The notes beneath the pieces are model-generated. The model was not told the origin of the DNA. It was given only the letters and a program-made list of their open reading frames with translations, and searched no databases. The position numbers and the translations under genes were made by a program. From Allomyces arbusculus (Eukaryota > Blastocladiomycota > Blastocladiomycetes > Blastocladiales > Blastocladiaceae): a stretch of 64,000 nucleotides of DNA. Shown here in pieces: positions 11,782-23,027 of the stretch (its first letter is position 1; the number at the start of each line of letters is the position of its first letter). The stretch is taken from NCBI GenBank assembly GCA_027604705.1, contig JADHYV010000014.1, forward strand, positions 124,001-188,000, written 5' to 3'.

Positions 11782-12770
11782 GGTCGTGGTGGGGTGCGCT
11801 GGCGCTGGAGTTGCTGCTGGCGCGGTGGATGGAAGCGTGGACGAGCGAGTCGGTGCGGCGCGACGCGGCAGCGTGGTCCGGGGTCGCGCGCGAGCGAGTT
11901 GGAGAGATCACGGCGTGCGGCCCGTGGTGCAGTTGGTTGTTGTCGAGGATGAAGTCAGTGACGTTGGCGGAAGGGCCGATTCTTGGCGCGCGGGCTGGCC
12001 GCCGAGTTGAAAGTCGCGCACTTGGCGGCGACGGCGGATGTCGCGCGCGGTGCGGGTAGTGCGGCGCGGTGCCGTGGGCGCGCCAATGTGTTGCGGCGGG
12101 TCCGGCGCGTGTGTGTGGTGGGTGGGCGACGTCGTCGCGCTCGTGCGGGTGGACCGAATGGTGGCGAGCACGAAGCGGTTGCGTGCGCAGGCGTAATACG
12201 CTTCATTGCGCCACGACCACGGCAAGCCTCTTTGGCGCGGCGCCGCTTGCCCTCATTGTCCGCTGCCAAAAGCGTCGAAACGTGAAACGACCGTTTCCAG
12301 AACAACTCAGCGGCAGCCCTCCGGCCCCCTCGTCTCAAGCGCCGTCTGGAGTCACAGCTGGTCGAACCCGACACGAAACTGCGACCCGGTCGATCCGGTG
12401 GCCGATTGATCCCACAGCGACCCTGCCCTGTCGCGTCTTCTAACGTTCGCTCTCACGCCCATCGATCAGATCCAAAAGCGCAAGAGGAAGGAATCAATTG
12501 TTTTTGATCTGGATGAGAGAGAAAACAATGAATGGCCAGGCCAGTGTACTGGCGAGGTGGTGGTGGTGGTGGATGGTGCTCCAACAGCGACGCAAACACA
12601 AACCAACAACAAACGAAAACAAGCAAAGATCCGGGGCCGACGTGTCGACGTATTTACTGGCCCCTGGTTGAGCGCCCAACCGCGCCCGGCCCAACGCGAC
12701 CCCTTCCTCGACGTGCGTCACGCTTTCGTGCGTTGACGCGCAAGACTCGCTCAAGCGCCGTCGACGTCGG
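11782..12770. other. Intergenic: CCH1 promoter side, no gene seen
   Basis: GC-rich up to about 12240 and then AT-richer. It carries the upstream region of CCH1 and the 3' flank of the flavoprotein gene. Short ORFs are arginine/alanine-rich frame artefacts. Confidence 0.55.
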
Positions 12771-13658
12771 CTACTCCTCAGCGTGCACCCCGGCGCGCTC
12801 CATCGACTCGTGCGCGGCCTGCTTGCCGCCCGTGCCGGCGCCAATCCCCGCAGCATGCACCGCATGCGTCGTCTGCGACGCGGCCTCGTGCACGCCAATC
12901 CCGCCGGCAATCCCGATCCCGGCGGCCGCCTGCGCCTGCGCGGCCGCACGGCGCAGCGCCGATTCCGAAAGATTCGCGCTCGTCGTATCAAGCACGCGCG
13001 CCGCGTGAATCGCGCCAGGCGTGAGCGCGCGCGTGTGCACCTCGGTCGTGGGCACGGCGCGGTTGGTCAGCGCCGCGCTGGTGAGGTCGTAGAGAACGTG
13101 TGGCGAGAGCAGCGAGTCGACCTTCGAGTAATGCGCCGACTTGGCTTCGACCACGACGATCGCGACGCGCGGGTCGCGGTGCGGGTCGACAATCGCGTCC
13201 GGGTCGTTGTCCGGGTGCGGGAACCACGCCTGCAGGTCGTTGGTCCACACTTGTTCGACCAAGTCGTGGTAGGCCTGCGCGGTCTCGGTGAAGTTGGTGG
13301 GGGTGATGGTCGCGCCGAGCCCGGCCGGCTGGTCGGCCGTCAGGACCGCGGCGGTGCCCGAGACCGAGACCCACTCGCCCGTCGCATCGCGGTAGAAGGT
13401 GAGGCACACGTGCGGGTCGTTGGCCAGGTCGTCGAGCTTGTGACTGGTCGCGTTTGTGACGAAACAGAGGTCGACGCCGTGCAGCCGCTTCTGCAGCTTC
13501 ATCGCGCGCGCGCCGAGGTGGCCGTCGGACCGACGCGTGACCAGCATGCCGACTTGGATCCCGTCGAGCAGAGCGTAGAGCTCGTCGAGCTTCTTGGCGA
13601 CCGTCGGCGTCTCGGCGCGGCCCTGCACAGAACCGGCGGCGGGGTTGGTCGAGGACAT
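12771..13658 (-). CDS. Pyridoxamine 5'-phosphate oxidase-like FMN-binding protein (Bli-3/general stress protein 26 type)
   Basis: Intronless, 295 residues from the ATG at 13658. The reading frame stays open upstream to 13943, but that part is basic low complexity and unlike the family. After a short leader, residues about 15-190 match the FMN-binding split-barrel fold: a VAKKLDELYALLDGI helix, GMLVTRRSDGHLGARAM, an FVTNATSHK segment, DPHVCLTFY and GEWVSVSGTA, then a DLQAWFP segment. This is the pattern of bacterial general stress protein 26 and of the fungal blue-light-induced Bli-3 proteins. The last 100 residues are an Ala/Gly-rich tail that looks helical and is not part of the barrel. The predicted role is flavin binding in stress response; the reaction is unknown. 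Confidence 0.85.
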   Translation of the reverse strand: MSSTNPAAGSVQGRAETPTVAKKLDELYALLDGIQVGMLVTRRSDGHLGARAMKLQKRLHGVDLCFVTNATSHKLDDLANDPHVCLTFYRDATGEWVSVSGTAAVLTADQPAGLGATITPTNFTETAQAYHDLVEQVWTNDLQAWFPHPDNDPDAIVDPHRDPRVAIVVVEAKSAHYSKVDSLLSPHVLYDLTSAALTNRAVPTTEVHTRALTPGAIHAARVLDTTSANLSESALRRAAAQAQAAAGIGIAGGIGVHEAASQTTHAVHAAGIGAGTGGKQAAHESMERAGVHAEE

Positions 13659-15189
13659 GGTGGAGGTGGATACGTGCGGGGGGTTCGCGTGAACGTGGGG
13701 GTGTTGAAAGTGGCGGCGGTCGCGAGCAGCGATCGGTTGATGAGGAGAGAGAGCGCGCTGCGGGGGTGGTGCGGGTCGCGACAGCAAGCAAACGGTGCGC
13801 GCGAGGTGCGCGCGAGCCAACGCGGTGCGAGGCCTGCTTGACCACAGCGCGTGGCGTGAGCGTGAAGCGCGTGTCTTGCGCACGGCGCGCTTTGGTGAGG
13901 ACAGCGCGCTGATCGGAACCCACGCGCAACGCGCCCGTCCCACGCTTCAGCAAAGGTGAGACATGTCTCCGACCGGCCACGGCCACCACGATCAGGCGCG
14001 GCATCACGCGCGTCCACCGGCCGCACGCCGTCCGTCTCTCTGTTGGCGACCCAAATCATGGACCACACACGCGTGCAACAAACGAAGCCTGCAGGGCTTC
14101 AGATCGTGGCACAGTGTCAACCAGCACCAACCAACAGTACTTGCCAAGGACAAACTGGACAACCTTCAGTTGTCCTTCATTGACCAGGATGACAACGTTG
14201 ATGCGGCTTTTGATCAGCCATCCCCCGTTTCTGTCCACCACTGCTCCACCTGCCAAGACCTTGCCTGTCCCTGATTCTCGACCACAAGCCCACCTTGAAC
14301 AACGACCTCACACACATCCACAAACGTGGACATGCTTGGCCCTGCCCGCTGTACACGCGACGTCCTCATAAACTCGTCCACAGCCATAATCTCCATTGAT
14401 CACGCAGCATGCATTGCACGTCATTCTCATGACCATGGGGACTGGCAAAGTGGCCGCCACTAGTGTCACGCATCATACAGGCAATGCAACTTGACCAACT
14501 CACAACCCAAGTCAAATGGCTGCAGTGGTTCCACAGTGTGGTGGTCAGGTGCAAGGATATGGTGGAGGCGATGGCAGGGGTTGTGCACATGATCAAGGTG
14601 CTGGATGTGCTTGAAGGTGGGGCATGCTGAAAGGAGACGGAACGGTGGGAGCGAGGAGTCAGTGCCGCAGGTCCCCAGAGAATCGTACAGTCAGCATGTG
14701 GTCGCGCGCGGTTTGACCAGCATGTGCGTTGAGCCAGTCGGAAAGATGCCCTTGGAGCAAGAGTTTCGGGCCACTTTACTTGACGAGCTGCACGAGCCGC
14801 AATTCGGGTATGGCAGGCCATATCGAGCCAAGCTCATGGAACAGCAGTGAATGCAGCGCATCACCGAGAATTCGAGGGCTTGATCTAGTTCCCAATCGCG
14901 GTGAGGTTCAGGACGCTCATCACGTCGCGACTTGTGGCCGACCGCCCTTCCACTGTATCGTGCGCGGGAGGTTATCGCGTCCACGCGCCGCGCAGAGCTC
15001 GAACGACGTTGCTGACGATTGCAGCAAGTCTGTGTGCGGGGCGTGGTGCATCTGCTTTTGCTGTCGATCATTCGGCTGTACGTCCTGCTGATGGCGAGCC
15101 GTCTTGCCTGCCCGCTCGTCCCGTTCGAGAGACGCGTGCACTGTACAATCCAAAAATCTGCTGTTTTCTCCACATCTGGCCCACAAAAT
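13659..15189. other. Gene-poor, lower-GC block
   Basis: From about 14060 to 15180 the base composition drops clearly below that of the flanking genes. Short stretches look protein-like in different frames on both strands, for example the plus-strand stretch ending with the stop at 14626-14628 and the minus-strand stretches within 14056-14396. None forms a full gene and I recognise none. It may be a decayed repeat or mobile element, or just old intergenic DNA. The first 400 bp should hold the promoter of the flavoprotein gene. Confidence 0.5.
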
Positions 15190-16578
15190 CTACTCATCGT
15201 CATCCCCATCCGCGCCATCATCATCATTCTCGAGCAACTCCGCTACCACCGCCGCATGCTCCTCGTCCTCGTCCTCCTTCGCACCCTCCACCTCCCGCTT
15301 CTGCTCCACCACCACCACCTCCCGCTCCCGGCGCTCCACTGCCGCGCGCCGCCGCTCCACCTGCACCCGACGCACCTCCTCGACCGCCGACGCCACGCGC
15401 CGTTCCTCGGCGGCACGCACGACCCCAATGTACCCCGCTAGCAGCGCAGCCCCAGCAGCGACCGACAGGAGGGCATGGGCCGCATCCGACCGCGCGAACC
15501 GGCGCACCCGGGCCACGAACCCCTCATCGACGGGCACGGGCGCGCGAGACGCGACCTCCTCCTCCGACGTGCCCGCAACCACAATCTCACCAATGCGTGC
15601 CGCGTCGTACACGCGGTCAATGTACGCGACCAGGGTCGGGAATTCGGTCGTGAGTAAGTACGCGAGCGTCGGCGGGTCGTCGCGCGGAGCCACGGGCGCG
15701 GGCTTCGCCTTATCAGCGTCGGCATCCGACGCCGGCGCGGCGGACTCGGCGTCCGGGAATTCCGGGTAGTAGTGCATGGCGAGCGCGCCGAACATGACCG
15801 CGTCCAAGCTCGACGGCGTGTCGCCACCGGCCAAGAAATCATGCTCGCCGAGAATCGACGCGATTGTCGTGTACAGCGCGCGCGCGACGTGCATCACGTC
15901 CGCGCGCGACCACGTGCAGGCATCGTCCTGCGCGGGCGGAGATAGGTTGAGCGACAAGTTCAACGAGGGTGTCGGGGCGGCCTGGACGGGCGGGCGCACG
16001 GTCGGCTTGCGGTCGCCGGCGAGCACGTGCGTGAGCCAGTCGGTGCGGTGCACGGCGTTGAATTTGCGCGCGACGGCGCGCCGCGCCGAGTGCAGGTGTA
16101 GCCACCGCGGGATGAGTGGGAGGAGCGGCTTGAAGCGAGAATGGGTCGTCGAGGTGTGTCGCGCGTCGAGGTACCACATGTATTGCTTTCCGAGGCTAAA
16201 CCGTCAGTCTGTGTCCAATATCGAGCACTCAGGCACAACAACACGTACGCGCACGGACTCCAAGTGATCCCGCACCAGTGCCTCGACCGCGGCGCGGTCC
16301 GCCTTGTGCAGCGCGGTCAAGTGCGCGTCAAGTGCGGCTGCCTTGTCGGACTTGCGTGCCAATACCGCATCGAGACCATGGAACAGTGCCGTCTCGTCGT
16401 GCAGGACCGGCAGGTGGCCTGTGTGCGAAAGGGACGGATCGTTGTGCTCGATGAGCTCAAACTTGGCATTGGCGAGCCGCAGGTAGGTCACGGCCGCGAG
16501 GCAGTCGGCGTCGACGGTCGGCAGCGGGCGGCGCGACGGGCCGGCGAGCGGGCCCCACGCGTACAGGAGCAAGCCCAT
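15190..16578 (-). CDS. Metaxin/Sam37-like mitochondrial outer-membrane protein
   Basis: Two exons, 16578-16249 and 16185-15190, give 441 residues. The N-terminus (LLLYAWGP, then LPTVDADCLAAVTYLRLA) is the thioredoxin-like start of metaxins. It is followed by a GHLPVLHDET segment and, after the intron, a GST-C-like helical part with HDFLAGGDTPSSLDAVMFGALAMHYYP, a hallmark of the family (shown here only in part). A single hydrophobic segment near residue 365-385 and a charged coiled tail follow, as in Sam37. The family acts in the SAM complex, which inserts beta-barrel proteins into the mitochondrial outer membrane. The splice acceptor is uncertain: the AG at 16186 keeps the frame, while a more typical TTTAG ten bases upstream would not. 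Confidence 0.82.
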
Positions 16579-17016
16579 GATCAGATGCGGTGGGTTGGGT
16601 CGGTGTTGGGCGGCTGCGTCGTGTCGATGCAGAAAACGCGAGGGATCAGCTCCGAACGGCAATGGAAAAGCACCCAACATTTGTCGGCGTGTCACACGTG
16701 AACTTCACGAGGGTGCCCGCTCAGTTGCTAGGTGAGGCCAGCAAGCAGAGGGAGCAGGTGTGAGCTGAAGCTGAGGAACGATCATAACTCCAAATCATAT
16801 TTAATTCACCATTTCACGGGTGAGGACGGGTGAGCCGACACTGGGTGCTCCTCTCTGCAAAAAATGTTGGCAGGCAGTCATTCCAGCCAAGCCTGGTCCT
16901 GTGGGCCAGCATAGTGAACTGGAGTGGGAAACGGGCGCGTCAAAAGGAGTAAAATTAATCAACCAGAACAGCGCCCTTCCCTACCAAGGACGACACAGTA
17001 CCAAGTTTGGAGTGAG
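16579..17016. other. Intergenic, includes tRNA trailer
   Basis: Upstream region of the metaxin gene. On the minus strand it also receives the 3' trailer of the tRNA-Leu; the first T4 run (16951-16954) is about 63 nt beyond the tRNA end. No other gene is seen. Confidence 0.55.
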
Positions 17017-17098
17017 TACCGGGAGTGGGGTTCGAACCCACGCCTCTTTCGAGACCGCAACTTGAGTGCGGCACCTTAGACCGCTCGGTCATCCCGGC
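17017..17098 (-). tRNA. tRNA-Leu(CAA): tRNA-Leu (anticodon CAA)
   Basis: An 82-nt tRNA with no intron. The acceptor stem pairs GCCGGGA with TCCCGGT, discriminator A. The A box reads TGACCGAGCGG and the B box GGTTCGAACCC. The anticodon stem CCGCA/TGCGG holds the loop CTCAAGT, so the anticodon is CAA and it reads UUG. The long variable arm is that of a leucine tRNA. It is identical over all 82 nt to the copy at 32554-32635 on the other strand. Confidence 0.97.
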
Positions 17099-17143
17099 CA
17101 ATCCGATTTCCGGATGGGTGACCCCGCCCGGGATCCTTATTTA
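17099..17143 (-). promoter_or_regulatory. Upstream cassette of tRNA-Leu, copy 1
   Basis: Directly before the tRNA is an 18-nt block, CATCCGGAAATCGGATTG, containing the inverted repeat ATCCG-GAAAT-CGGAT. About 38 bp before the gene is a TATA-like TAAATAAG. The second tRNA copy has the same two elements at the same spacing although the rest of the flank differs, so they are probably external Pol III promoter parts. Confidence 0.6.
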
Positions 17144-17968
17144 ACCACATGAATGGTGCGCCACTTTACAAATGCTCTGCGAATTATCTGCTTGCAGTCT
17201 TGAAGTACGCGTGTGGCTCAGCGGAACATCCCGGTCCGAATCTGTCCGCGCTCCAAATTCAGGATCAGCAACGCGGTCACGTTGTTGAAAACAAGATCAT
17301 CCACCCCTGCTTCACCAGCTGGCCGATCGCTGCCGTGGACGCGCGCGAGCCGACATGCGTCGAGCGTGCGCCAGCACACGCTCGTGGTCTTGTCGCGCTC
17401 ATAGACCGGGGCCCCTAAGCACGGGCGGCATGCCGAAGGCCATCGCGGGAACGGCCGGGAAAAGATGGACGAGGGGTGCAACGCGGTGCATCGACAAACA
17501 GCACAAGAGAAGAGCAGAAACGATCGAACACAAGAAACAAGCGGCCACTGAGCCGGCCGACGATGGCGGCCCAAAGGCCAAAGGGGAGAAATGGAGTGCG
17601 AGCCAACGCGCAAAAGGGTTGCTTGCATTCCTCCCCGAAAACATCACGGCGACGACGCGGTGTCGAGCCTGCCCCATCCAACTCGGCAACCACATGTGGT
17701 GGAGAAGGACAGGGAGATCATGTGGAAAGAGGCGGGAGCGTGGGGAGGGATGGGCCGAGGGAGGGGGAAACGCACAAAGGAACGAACAGAAGAAGCGGGC
17801 CAAAACCAAAACGCGCACAGAGCGAGAACCACGAAACCACAAGAACACAAAACGAAATGGAAACGAAACAATCAAACACGAAGAAGACAAAACCAACGAG
17901 CCTCGATCCCATTCAGGGTGTGTAATTCTTCCACATTTCACGCCGTCGTCGCCATGCGACGCTCCAAC
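17144..17968. other. Intergenic, no gene seen
   Basis: Between the tRNA and the 3' end of the RhoGAP gene. The stretch 17700-17930 is purine-rich (A/G) on the plus strand and is probably the 3' UTR of the RhoGAP gene. The ORFs that cross it have no domain-like features. Confidence 0.55.
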
Positions 17969-20205
17969 CTACTCGGTCCCGACGCGCGCCGTGACCGACG
18001 ACGCGTCGTCGTGGTCACTGACCGCGATCGACCGCACCGACGGCGCCGGGTCGGCAAACGGATCGACCGTTAGCGTCGCGGGCGGAGTCGCTACTTCGGC
18101 GACCGCCGGGGATGGCGGCACGTCCTCGACCCACTCGTCGTCAAGCGGCACGTGTTCCTCGACATTTGGTCCGTCGGCAAACGGGTCGTAAGCCTGTTCG
18201 CCGACCCCGAAGACCGTATCGGGCACGGTCCCATCCTCGTTGAGCGGGAAGAGTTCGGTCGGGTGGTCAACGAGCATGACAAACAATTGCGAGTCGACGG
18301 CGAGCGTCGGACAGAATATGAGCGCCAAGTTCGAGAGCGTCATTTTGTTGGCTTCAGAGTAGTAGGCAAGCCGCGACAGGTGCGCGCACAGCCACGAGAG
18401 CAGGTAGTAGTTGGGCAACGGCAACTGCCGCGCGAGCGCGGCCAGGTAGGCGACCACGTCGGGCGAGTTGGTCGAGACGATCGAGTTGAACGTCGACAGG
18501 TGGTCGCCGAGAATGCTGTGCGGTACTGTTTCGGGGAGAAAAGTGAGCACCACCGACGTGGGAAGAAATGAAGGGAGAGTAGAAGAGACAATGAGCGTAC
18601 ATTCGCGCAGGTACAACTTGAGCAGCGTCGCGACGGCGTGCGGGTCGACGGGCGGTTCCGCGAAAAACAGGTCCAAATCGAGCCCCGCGTCGTAGATCCC
18701 CTTGAGCTTGGAGACGGCCGATGTGCTGCCTGGAATCCGGTACAGGCCAATCTCGCTCATGCCTATCCCGTTTCCTTGGTCAAATCGCGATTCACCACAC
18801 ACAACCGCTACAACCAAAACGGAATCGTACCATGACTCTCCAAAAACTCGATGCATCGAATCACGACCGCTGGTAGCGGGCACGACGGGTCGATCATCGA
18901 CGCCTCCACCGCGTCCTGCAGCGGGCGACCAAACACTTTCCCGTCCTCCTGGTCGAGCTTCTTGGCGTGCTTCTTGGCGTAATCTTCCCAGTTCTGAATC
19001 ACCTTCAAGCCCGTCGGTCCCATGGCCGTGGCCGCCGCTGCCATGGCATCGGTCGTGGCCGCGTGCTTGTTGTGCTTTTCCGACTTTGGTTTGCCGGACC
19101 CCATGGCCTTTTCCGTCCATTTCGCAAACTTGCCCTTGGACTTGCCGGGCTTGCTCGGTAACACCGGCGAAGACGCCGTGGCGGTCGCGATCGGCGCGAC
19201 AATCGGCGTCGTGGATGCCGGGAGGGCCGGGGAGTCCGAGATAGCGAGTGCTGGGGACATGGCAGGCGACGTCATGGCGAGGAGCGCGGCGTTGGCGCCC
19301 GCAGAGGTGCCGTTGGCGCTGCCATCGACCTCGTCGAGCGACGTGGATGCCGGGATCGGCGACGGCGTCGCGGGCACCGCGTCAACGGGCACTGCGGCCG
19401 CTGCGGCTGCGGGTGATGCTCCTGCACCCGCGGCTGCGTGGTTCCCCGCACCGGAGCGGTCGCTGCGGTCGCCGCTTCCGCCGCCAAAGTGCTTCGAGAC
19501 GGTCTTGCCCACTTTTTTGCTCCACCATGACGAAGACGACGTCGACGACGCACTCGTGCCGCCGCCGACCGACTCCTTGTGGTGGTGGTGCCCATGGTGC
19601 CCGCCACGGTGGTGCTTGTGGTCGAGTGGCGTCGCCGCGAGCATCGCCGGCGAGATACCGTGCATGCCGACGTCAATCGAAGTTGGCGGCGATGTGGCCA
19701 GATCGGTCGACCCGGGCGGCGGCGGGCTTGTTGAGTCCCGCATGTCTACGACGTCGGCGAGCGACGCACACCGCGAACCGGAGAGAATTGACGCGGCATC
19801 AAGGTGACTCCGCGAATCGGTGGTAGCAACCAGCGGGAGCGGTAGGGGGACCGAGTACGATGACCCGTTATCCGAAAGCACGGGCGCGTATTCGACGGCG
19901 GTTTCGGGCGCGGGCGCCGAGACGGGGATCGAGAGCGATGCGGCCGAAGCGTATGCGTGCGAGGAACTGGTGGTATCATGCACAAGCACATTCGGGCTGG
20001 ACGAGGAGCGAGACGGGTTCAGCGTGTCCGCGTTCGTACTCAGGGCGTCGGCACTCGATGCGGTACCGCCACCACCGCCGTGCTTGCTGCGCTTCTCCTT
20101 GCTCTTCTTGCTCACCGGCGGCGACGATCCATCTTTATCCTTCTCCTTTTCCTTGTGGTGCGTGCCGCCACCAACCAGGCCCCTGATTCGGCTCTGGAAC
20201 GTCAT
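17969..20205 (-). CDS. RhoGAP-domain protein
   Basis: Three exons, 20205-18831, 18762-18601 and 18525-17969, give 697 residues. The first 380 or so residues are Ser/Ala/His-rich and probably disordered, with a Lys-rich start. The RhoGAP domain begins near VFGRPLQDAV and runs through a GLYRIPGS segment holding the arginine finger, LLKLYLREL, LPLPNYYLLSWLCAHL and NKMTLSNLALIFCPTL. Both introns fall inside the domain and their removal restores FLESHGMSEIGLYRI and YLRELPHSIL. The domain stimulates GTP hydrolysis by Rho/Rac/Cdc42 GTPases and so acts in polarity and cytoskeleton control. The tail is acidic. The reading frame is open upstream to 20955; the chosen ATG at 20205 leaves room for the promoter shared with the divergent eIF3h gene. 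Confidence 0.88.
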
Positions 20206-21123
20206 CGTCGCGTTGAACGGCGCGACGAGCGCCGCCGGCAGGATGCGCGCGAGGAGCAGGCGTGCCGTCGTCGATGGGTAGGCGGCGGGGGTGCGCGAGT
20301 TGACGACGGCGCGGGACGACGGCGTGAGCGCGAGCGCGGGTGTGGGGACAGGCAGGGCGTGGGTGCGCAGCGACGACGTCACGGCGGCAGACGTCGACGA
20401 GCTGGGTAGGCGTGCGGGTGGGCGTGCAGGTGGGCGCGCGGACGTGCTGCAGGGCGTCGGTGCGCCCGGACAGCGGCGGCGGGCGTGACTTGTCTTGGAC
20501 GGAAGCGCGCGTCGGTGGGCGGCGCGCTTGCATGCGCTGGTCGGCGTATTGTGCGGGGAGTCGTGAGGGCCGGCGAGGGGCCGGGCGCCGTCGTCGACGT
20601 GGTTAAAACTCTTGGTGCGCCGTCGCCGTCGTGCGTCGTGCGTCGTGCCGTGGGTCGTGGTGTGATGCTGCCGGCAGCGCGGAGCTGGCGAGCACGACGA
20701 GCTGGCCAACAGAGCCAAAAGCCAGCCAAAACGACGCCAAAAAACGCGAAATGCGCGACAGAACGGCGCCGCACCGAGCCAAAAACGCCGTTGGAAAGCG
20801 TCTGGGCAAGCGCACGCCGCCATGGCGGGCTTCGAGTTTCGGCCTTCGCCCGACCTTCGCCATTCCATGGCTGCCGCCTGCGCCTGCCCTGGAGCACCTG
20901 AGGTCGACTTCTCAACATGTGAGCCTTCGCCTTGGGGCATCTTGAAAGAGACCAAATGCCCCTGGCGCCAGCTCGCGTGCGCGCGCGTGACTTGTTCAAC
21001 AGACCGGCGGCACGCGCCGCGCTCGGAGATCGCACACGCGTGTCACGCCAGAGACGGCGACGACGACGACGCCGGACCACCGCGCACCCACCGCCGCCGC
21101 CCGCCCACCTCACCACCCGCAAA
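20206..21123. other. Divergent promoter region (RhoGAP / eIF3h)
   Basis: 918 bp between two genes read in opposite directions. It is very GC-rich on the RhoGAP side. No TATA box is obvious. Open frames cross it on both strands, so the 5' ends of both genes are not fixed by the sequence. Confidence 0.5.
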
Positions 21124-22170
21124 ATGGCCAGCAAGAACGTGTTTGCGGCGCTGGCCGTCGACCAGCACGACGACGACTACCTGGGCGTCTCGACCGAGCC
21201 CGTGACCTCGGTCCAGGTCGACGCGCTCGTCGCCCTCAAGATCGCCAAGCACGCCAAGGATCTCTACCCGGCCGCCGTCACCGGCGCGCTGCTCGGCATG
21301 GACATTGACGGCGTCTTGGAAGTCACGCAGTCCTACCCCTACCTCGCCAAAGCGCGCCGCGGCCGCGACAATGACGACAATGACGACGACGCCGCCGAAC
21401 TCGACGAACACTACCAGGTCGACATGCTCAAGTGCCTGCGCCAAGTTAACGCCGACGCCAACACGGTCGGCTGGTACCATGCGGCCCCGCTGTCGCATTT
21501 CTTGCAGTACTCGTGGGTGGCCAACCAGGCCGAGTACCAGACGTCGATCCCGCAGTCGGTCGTGCTCGAGTACGACCCGCTCGCCTCGCAGACGGGCACG
21601 CTCGCGTTGCGCGCGTTCCGCCTGACCGACGCCTTCTACGCGCTGCTCAAGGCCAAGTCCAAGCACTCGATCAACTCGGAGGCCGTGACCGCCTCGGGCC
21701 TGCTCGAGTCCGGCCTGATCGAGGAGCTGCCCGTGACGATCCGCAACGCGCACGTCGTCTCGGCGCTGCTCTACTCGCAGAACCTGACGGCACACTCGAT
21801 CGCGGCCCCCATGCCGGGCGTCGACCGGTCGACCTATGTCGCTAAGCACGCCAACGCCCTGCTCGAAACGCTCGACGACTTGGCCGGCGAGCACGCGCGG
21901 TACGCCGGCTGGCACCGCGCCTACACGCGCGACAAGGCCCGCATGGACGCGACGCTGCACCGTAAGCGGCAGGAGAACCCGGCCGAGGCCGAGGCGCTCG
22001 CCAAGCAGCTCGCCGCCAAGCTGCCTAACGAGCCGTCCAAAGTCGACTCGCTCCTGCTCTCGCACCAGGCCGGGCAGCACTGCGAGTTGCTCGACGCGTT
22101 CCTTGCCCCGGCCGTCCTCTCGGTCGAGACGGCGCGAGTGGCCGTCGGTGCCGAGCCGGCGCATGAGTAA
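21124..22170 (+). CDS. EIF3H: Translation initiation factor eIF3 subunit h (MPN domain)
   Basis: Intronless, 348 residues, close to the usual length of eIF3h. The start is the ATG at 21124 (MASKNVFAAL); the frame is open upstream but encodes an Arg/Pro-rich run unlike the family. The MPN domain begins with VQVDALVALKIAKHAK and continues through GALLGMDIDGVLEVTQSYP, a VGWYHAAPLSHFLQ segment and IPQSVVLEYDP. The metal-binding JAMM motif of active MPN+ proteases is absent, as expected for eIF3h. The second half is helical with EELPVTIRNAHVVSALL. The subunit acts in the eIF3 complex on the 40S ribosome. Another eIF3 subunit, eIF3c, lies 30 kb away in this window. Confidence 0.95.
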   Translation: MASKNVFAALAVDQHDDDYLGVSTEPVTSVQVDALVALKIAKHAKDLYPAAVTGALLGMDIDGVLEVTQSYPYLAKARRGRDNDDNDDDAAELDEHYQVDMLKCLRQVNADANTVGWYHAAPLSHFLQYSWVANQAEYQTSIPQSVVLEYDPLASQTGTLALRAFRLTDAFYALLKAKSKHSINSEAVTASGLLESGLIEELPVTIRNAHVVSALLYSQNLTAHSIAAPMPGVDRSTYVAKHANALLETLDDLAGEHARYAGWHRAYTRDKARMDATLHRKRQENPAEAEALAKQLAAKLPNEPSKVDSLLLSHQAGQHCELLDAFLAPAVLSVETARVAVGAEPAHE

Positions 22171-23027
22171 ATACCGTTTGGGGTGGCGCGTCGGGTGGAC
22201 GAGGGAGGAACAGAGGAGTTGTCGCTGGTGGGGTTTTTTTTACATTCGCGTTTTCTTGGCTGACATTTGGGTGGAGAGCATGGAGAGGCATCGTCGTATT
22301 CACGTCGTCGAGGCTCCTTCGCCCTCTCGTCCTCTACAAAGTACAACGTCACCCGCCGACCATACACGCCGACGTTTTCCCACTTTTGATGAGACGCCTT
22401 CTGCAGCGACCTCTCTCTCGCCTTTGGCGTGTGCGGCCAACTATTTCATGGTGGTTTACCATGAACCAGGGATGGGCCTCCCACCCACTGCCCCAGAAGA
22501 CAATCAATCACATTTCGAAAACGATTTACACGTCGGGGCCACGCAGATCGTGCGCGGGGTGGCATTACGTTTCATTTCCCCCTCGGCGAAGAGTTGTGAA
22601 AGCGCGCCGCCGCTCCCGCACGTCTTGTTCCGCGGACGAATCTCGCGTGTGTCGACCGGCCAGGCTAGGGTTACAGGGTTATCCAAGATCCACTACCGAC
22701 CCGAACGCTGATCAAAACTGCTCTTCTCCACGCTCCACGGCGACGAATCCGCGATGCATGCCATGCGCGGGAAACGCCTCGACGAGACTTTAGGCAACGC
22801 GCATGCCATGCCGACACGGCGCGCGATGCACACCGTCGCACGCGATCGCTGATCGGCAGCGCGACCCCCGGCCGACGGCAAAGTCGCCCACCCATACCAG
22901 CGACACAAAAGGGCGACGTCCCCGGCACACTCAAGCTCCATCTCCGACTTCTCTATACTCAAAAGACCGACTTTGCATGCATCGCGCGCGTTTCCCGTGA
23001 CGCCAAAGCAGTTTCTTCACCATCACA
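22171..23027. other. Intergenic, no gene seen
   Basis: 3' flank of eIF3h and promoter of the ABC transporter. A weak TATA-like TATACT lies about 75 bp before the transporter start. No RNA gene or repeat was found. Confidence 0.5.

Noticed and set aside
17399-17941. Minus-strand ORF with several hydrophobic stretches downstream of the RhoGAP gene
   Set aside because: It lies in a purine/pyrimidine-biased stretch (probable 3' UTR). The hydrophobic look comes from T-rich codons, and no family pattern is seen.
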